From the NCBI GenBank assembly GCA_020721605.1, contig DYML01000007.1, positions 1-40,366 on the forward strand: DNA of 40,366 nt, read 5' to 3'. Each line of letters opens with the position of its first letter. Position 1 is the first letter of the stretch. The stretch is from Anaerolinea thermophila (GTDB taxonomy: Bacteria > Chloroflexota > Anaerolineae > Anaerolineales > Villigracilaceae). The position numbers were made by a program, and so were the translations under genes. Shown piece by piece: positions 38,806 through 40,366 of the stretch. The notes beneath the pieces are model-generated. The model had not been told where the DNA came from, did no database searches, and worked only from the letters and a program-made list of their open reading frames with translations.

Positions 38806-38873
38806 GATATTTTCTCCTTGGTTGGTTTTCAGGCTTCCTCCAGGAGGGCCAGCCTGTGGGTTAAATAAACGGA

Positions 38874-39302
38874 TTATCCTTTTAGATCAATAGACGACTT
38901 CACGCTGTCTTCTGCGGGGTCAGCAAAAACAACACTGTCAATTTGGGTAAACACCCCTTCGCCGCGTTGATTTTTGTCCAGGGCGGTCACAACGGTTCGG
39001 CTCTGAATATTGACAATGAAAGCCAAATCATCCACCATGACCAGCGAAGATTTTCCACCGCGTTTTTCTGCCTTGTCAATGGCGCTCGAAAGGCGGTTTA
39101 CATTTTCACTGCTCATATTAATCTCACGGCTTTGCAGGCGGCTTTGCGCGTGGTTTGAAAATCGAACGCCCTGTACATTTTCAAGCGTCTCCAAAAAACT
39201 GGCTGCGCCCTGCACAGATGCAGCGGCTGTGCTGGCTGGTTTTACAGACTGTGCGCCAACACCATTTACCCGTCCGAGTTGAACGCCAAATGGCTCTGTC
39301 AT
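38874..39302 (-). CDS. flagellar operon protein (TIGR02530-like)
   Basis: VRFSNHAQSRLQSREINMSSENVNRLSSAIDKAEKRGGKSSLVMVDDLAFIVNIQSRTVVTALDKNQRGEGVFTQIDSVVF. Confidence 0.88.
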   Translation of the reverse strand: MTEPFGVQLGRVNGVGAQSVKPASTAAASVQGAASFLETLENVQGVRFSNHAQSRLQSREINMSSENVNRLSSAIDKAEKRGGKSSLVMVDDLAFIVNIQSRTVVTALDKNQRGEGVFTQIDSVVFADPAEDSVKSSIDLKG

Positions 39303-39305
39303 ATT

Positions 39306-39713
39306 TCACGCTCCTCTTATTTCAAGAACATCACTCAAATCTACAGCTTCAGACCCAATCAAAACCTGGGGGCTATCGCTATCGGCAATCACGCCATCTA
39401 CAACGCCTTCCAAAACTTCGCCATCGGGGCGGCTCGCCTTGACCATTTTCCCGATCAGGCTGGCAAGATAATTGGTCTGATTGGAAACCGATACTTTGTC
39501 CATCGCCGTGTGAATATCGCGCAGTTCTTGCAGCGAATTAAGCTGCGAAAACTGACTCATCATCTCGTTACTGTCCATCGGTTCCAGTGGATTTTGATGG
39601 GTTAACTGCGCCATCAAAATCTGCATAAACTGATTCGAATCCAGCGCGGCGCTGCCGGAAGCGCCAACACGGCTGGCAGAAGGTTGCGCGCTTGAAATAC
39701 CACTAACTTCCAT
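39306..39713 (-). CDS. flgD: flagellar hook capping protein FlgD
   Basis: LDSNQFMQILMAQLTHQNPLEPMDSNEMMSQFSQLNSLQEL. Confidence 0.9.
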   Translation of the reverse strand: MEVSGISSAQPSASRVGASGSAALDSNQFMQILMAQLTHQNPLEPMDSNEMMSQFSQLNSLQELRDIHTAMDKVSVSNQTNYLASLIGKMVKASRPDGEVLEGVVDGVIADSDSPQVLIGSEAVDLSDVLEIRGA

Positions 39714-39779
39714 TTGCTTTCTCCTTTTGTTGCAAAAATAATCAGGGGGTCAGATTTCGCCCGCACGAGAAGTTATCCA

Positions 39780-40366
39780 TTAAATCCAATAATCAACTTC
39801 TGAAGCAGACCTGACCAACGGCTCCGGGCGACTTACTTCTGCGGCGACACTTTCAGCCTGCGATGGGTTGCGCTGAAAATTTGACCCGAAATACGCGCCT
39901 TGCTGTAAAAATCCTCCTTCCTGTTTGGGTTGATCGTGCTGGCTCACATTAAGACCTGTCAGTTCTACGCCAACGTCCTTTAGTGACTGGCGCAATTGAT
40001 TCATTTGGGTCTCAAGCAAATGTTCGGTACTTGCCTGCTCGGCAAAGAAGGTCACCTGAACGCCCTCTGCGCTTTTTACCATTCGCACCTCAATGCCGCC
40101 CAAATCTTTCGGGTTCAATTGCAGGCGCATGGATGTGCTTCCGCTTTTTATTTTCACCTTCATCTGGCGCGTCAATTGCTGAACCACATCAGCCGCCTGC
40201 GCCGCAGTCCATTTCTCCAGCGGCTTCAACCCCGTTTCATAAATTTCCCCAGCCGCAAGAGGGATGACAGGAAACTCTTGCTCGGATTCATCGGATATTT
40301 TTGGGCTAGGAGAAATTGAATCAAGGGGATGCCCCGCCGCGATAGATTCTTCAGCAGACTGCCCCA
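39780..40366 (-). CDS. fliK: flagellar hook-length control protein FliK, C-terminal part (truncated by window edge)
   Basis: STSMRLQLNPKDLGGIEVRMVKSAEGVQVTFFAEQASTEHLLETQMNQLRQSLKDVGVELTGLNVSQ; reading frame open to the window end beyond the listed start at 40229. Confidence 0.88.
   Translation of the reverse strand, partial: GQSAEESIAAGHPLDSISPSPKISDESEQEFPVIPLAAGEIYETGLKPLEKWTAAQAADVVQQLTRQMKVKIKSGSTSMRLQLNPKDLGGIEVRMVKSAEGVQVTFFAEQASTEHLLETQMNQLRQSLKDVGVELTGLNVSQHDQPKQEGGFLQQGAYFGSNFQRNPSQAESVAAEVSRPEPLVRSASEVDYWI

Noticed and set aside
1-40366. CRISPR arrays, tRNA/rRNA genes, transposases
   Set aside because: No regularly spaced repeats, tRNA-like sequences or transposase motifs seen by eye; a tool run (tRNAscan-SE, CRISPRCasFinder, ISfinder) would be needed to exclude them

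Overview
The window is gene-dense and looks like an Anaerolineae/Chloroflexi-type bacterial chromosome; that placement is a weak inference from protein character only. From left to right it contains: (i) the 3' end of a YqeC-MocA fusion, a second MocA-like nucleotidyltransferase, and a lipid group (diacylglycerol-kinase-like, PlsC-like, GNAT, phosphatidylcholine-synthase-like). (ii) A co-oriented ~15.4 kb accessory block (4805-20179) with two membrane SPFH/band-7-like proteins, a TPR plus S24/LexA-like protein lacking the usual Ser nucleophile, a membrane-anchored P-loop NTPase preceded by a coupled 18-codon ORF, an NTPase with a C-terminal OmpR-type winged helix, two more P-loop NTPases, a STAND-like NTPase with TPRs, and an overlapping radical SAM/SPASM protein with a PqqD/RRE-like N-terminus and a Cys cluster. 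This block is the best candidate for an undescribed system. (iii) A COG0731-type radical SAM protein, a ~15-aa-repeat membrane protein, bL25/Ctc, a second PlsC-like protein, a probable type III restriction remnant, an ADP-forming acyl-CoA synthetase fused to GNAT, and a methyltransferase. (iv) An OmpR-family regulator split by an in-frame TAG, a receiver-PAS-histidine kinase, a SUMF1-domain protein and two glycosyltransferase-like genes. (v) Flagellar genes (M23 peptidase, PilZ-like, FliK-like, FlhB C-terminal-like, FlgE, TIGR02530-like, FlgD, FliK). No rRNA, tRNA, CRISPR array or transposase was recognised. All functional calls come from reading the sequence; no database search was run.
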